Source: Lanius collurio
Taxonomy: Eukaryota > Chordata > Aves > Passeriformes > Laniidae
DNA length: 64,000 bases
Direction of reading: 5' to 3'
NCBI GenBank assembly: GCA_020086605.1
Contig: JACBWW010000003.1
Location: 56,046,206 to 56,110,205 of the forward strand
Shown: positions 61,861 to 64,000 of the stretch, piece after piece
Position numbering within the stretch: position 1 is the first letter of the stretch
How the letters are laid out: each line of letters begins with the position of its first letter
Notes under the pieces: model-generated
What the model was told of the DNA's origin: nothing
Database searches by the model: none
The model's input: the letters and a program-made list of their open reading frames with translations, nothing else
Made by a program: the position numbers and the translations under genes

Positions 61861-64000
61861 TTCCATACTGGCTGCAATTTGGGCCAGCAACTTTCTTTGA
61901 AAGTTTGATAATGAAAATATTATTCCCCTTGGGTTGTTATTCAGGCAAGAAAAATAAACTTCCAATGCTGTTTGTTAAAAAAGCAGGAGCTCATTAGACA
62001 GCACTAGTTCCTGGGAGCAGACAGTGTTTCTGACAAGCTCAAGAGGAGCCGAGCCCAGGTGCTGCTCATCAAGGTCAAGGCCTAAGAAACATTTCTCAGA
62101 TCATAGTGAGACTGTGGCAGGGAAAGTGGGATGCACCACTACATTCTGATGCATCTGCTCCAGACTTGCCTTTTTTTTTTTAATCTTCTTGCAGTTACTG
62201 TATTTTTGGAAATTCTCTTTACAAGCTCAGTTCAGGTACTTGTTCATGGAGGAAGCAGTCCCTCCCCTTTCCCAATCATTCCACTGGTAGAGTGATATTC
62301 ATCTTCAGTTCATTATGTCAGCCATCAAGAAGTAACAAATCTTTCCCTCGGTGAGGCAAAGCTGAATATTGCTTTGAGGTTTTCAGCTAGCATTTTCAAA
62401 TAGGATGTTGTAGTACCCACGTGCTAGTCTGCTTTTACCATCAAATCTGACATCTACAGGTGTCTCTGCTACAGTCCCATACTTAGATTTTGTACTTTGT
62501 GTTTTTCCTAATATTTCATTTAATTAGCTACCCTTGGCTAATTATAGGTGTTCACAGGGTATCTCAGGAGTGCAAGGAGAACTACTTCATTCATTAGCTC
62601 TACTTTCCTCTCACATGTTTCCATCTGATAAACAGCTGGTTTTGAAACCACAAGAGAATACGAATTCATAGAAGTGAGTTCCAGGAGGGGCCACAGCAAT
62701 TTAAACTGTCACATGTAATACAAACCATCTTGTGTCAACCAGTTACCTCTGTATTTAACCCAATTACTTGTGTTGAACAAAAGCATAGCTAGTGGTTGAC
62801 AAAAATATGTACATGACACCTGATTTACAGACATAAGGCCATGGCTCTATCACCTTGCCAGAGATCAGTTCCAGGCATTAATCACTCTCACTACTAAATA
62901 TTTGGGCCTTATTCCTCATTTAAATGACTCTGGATCAGTTGGCAGCCACTGCTTTTGAGCCACTGCTGCTTGAGTAAGAAACCCATTGGCACACAGGATT
63001 TTTTTTATTCAAAGGTGTTTCTCTGTTAACAATCCCATCACTTCTCAGTCATTTATTCAGACAAATTCAACAAAATCAACATCTTAAATATTGTAGTGAA
63101 AAGCATTCTCTCAAGTCTAAGAAATCAGGTGTGGAGCTCTTTTTCTTATACTATTTTTAAAAATTTTTAAGGTTGCTTTTTGCCCTTGAGAACACAAATT
63201 CCCACAGGCCATTCTGGCATCATCATCAGCAATATCATATACCACAGTGAAATAATTTTACTTTTTCTACTCGCTCTGTTCATTTATATATCCAAAAATT
63301 ACTACTTTAATACCTCTTGCTACAGTAAGGTCATGGATATGCATATTTAGTGAATTTCACAGATGCCTCTTTCCATACCAGTCCCTCATTTTGTATTGAC
63401 TGAAGTGTCAAGAGAGCTTTGAAGACCTGTGATGTTAAAACTATATAAAGCATGAGCTGAGCCTCAAGTACCTGCAAGTTTTTCAAAAAAGGCTGCATCA
63501 ACCAGTTAAAATAAAACTAAAAAAGCAGAAAAAACTGAAGGCAGAGATTGAGATATTCAAATAAACCGAAATTAGTGATTACATTTAAAATAAGTTAAAT
63601 TTCTCTACTGAAATCCTCCCATTTAGCTTTGAAACTTAGCAGACACGGCAGCAGGGCAAAAGACTTTTTCAGAGACAAAATATAGGAGTTCTGGTGTGTA
63701 ATTTAGCAAAAATCCACAAGAGGGGGGTACCAGCCACAAGCAAATCCTGCTCTGGAAATGGGATCTGCCTGGGTAGATCTGCAGGAGGTTTTGCAGCCAG
63801 GTTTCACTTTCATGGCATGGTACTTACTTAGGGCTTCCGGGGACCCTTGGGATTTGGACACCCAGCCGCAGAGTAGTTTTTACTTAGACAACCCGACCTC
63901 GGTTGTTTTCAGGATTCTAAAGTAACTGAAATAGTTTCTACATAAAATTGTTGATAATAACATGTATTGAAGTAAACAGTTGAAAATATCAGTCATTTCA
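61861..64000. other. Unique non-coding stretch to window end
   Basis: No gene or transposon recognised. A T10 run lies near 62171-62180. The last 200 bases hold a few CpGs (63830-63900) without island character. Confidence 0.55.

Noticed and set aside
1..64000. tRNA, snRNA, rRNA genes, CRISPR arrays, operons, prophage-like islands
   Set aside because: I saw no tRNA B-box, no snRNA start, no regularly spaced repeats and no bacterial gene organisation. The repeats present are those of a bird.

Overview
The window looks like ordinary non-coding DNA from a bird. The main evidence is several copies of the avian non-LTR retrotransposon CR1, recognised from their reverse-transcriptase C-terminus and the ATTCTATGAT-type 3' tail, together with degraded LTR fragments of the kind scattered through bird genomes. 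The sequence is A+T-rich and CpG-poor, and open frames are short. The longest has 160 codons and lies antisense to a CR1 copy. I recognise no protein-coding gene, tRNA, rRNA, snRNA or CRISPR array. The window is best read as a gene desert or the inside of a long intron. All repeat calls were made by eye, without alignment or database search.

Layout. 1-5.9 kb: unique A+T-rich DNA. 5.96-6.25 kb: small CpG-rich patch. 6.8-7.1 kb: possible antisense LTR. 7.23-7.68 kb: 3' end of a sense CR1. 7.7-18.2 kb: unique, with a CpG-rich patch at 13.2 kb that carries a MARE-like site. 18.24-18.76 kb: second sense CR1. 22.8-23.3 kb: speculative two-exon reading frame, abutting an ancient MIR/L3-type amniote repeat (23.31-23.55 kb). 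32.59-34.44 kb: long, internally deleted antisense CR1 with endonuclease and reverse-transcriptase remnants. 46.9-47.5 kb: antisense solo-LTR-like element with TATA-like and poly(A) signals. 50.22-50.75 kb: the only real CpG island, and the best promoter candidate. 54.85-55.5 kb: small frame with splice-like borders, followed by a poly(A) signal. 57.23-57.43 kb: possible terminal exon ending in a 20-bp perfect hairpin. 59.21-59.37 kb: minus-strand frame with protein-like composition. 60.02-60.85 kb: sense CR1 with an intact 3' tail, directly followed by repeat-like DNA with a degenerate minisatellite (60.85-61.86 kb). The rest is unique-looking.

I found no convincing previously undescribed biological system. 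The most useful leads are the isolated CpG island, the long hairpin that contains an AATAAA, and a few short frames flanked by good splice-like signals. All of these need conservation or RNA data. In 64 kb, splice-like signals beside short open frames are expected by chance, so the candidate exons carry low confidence.
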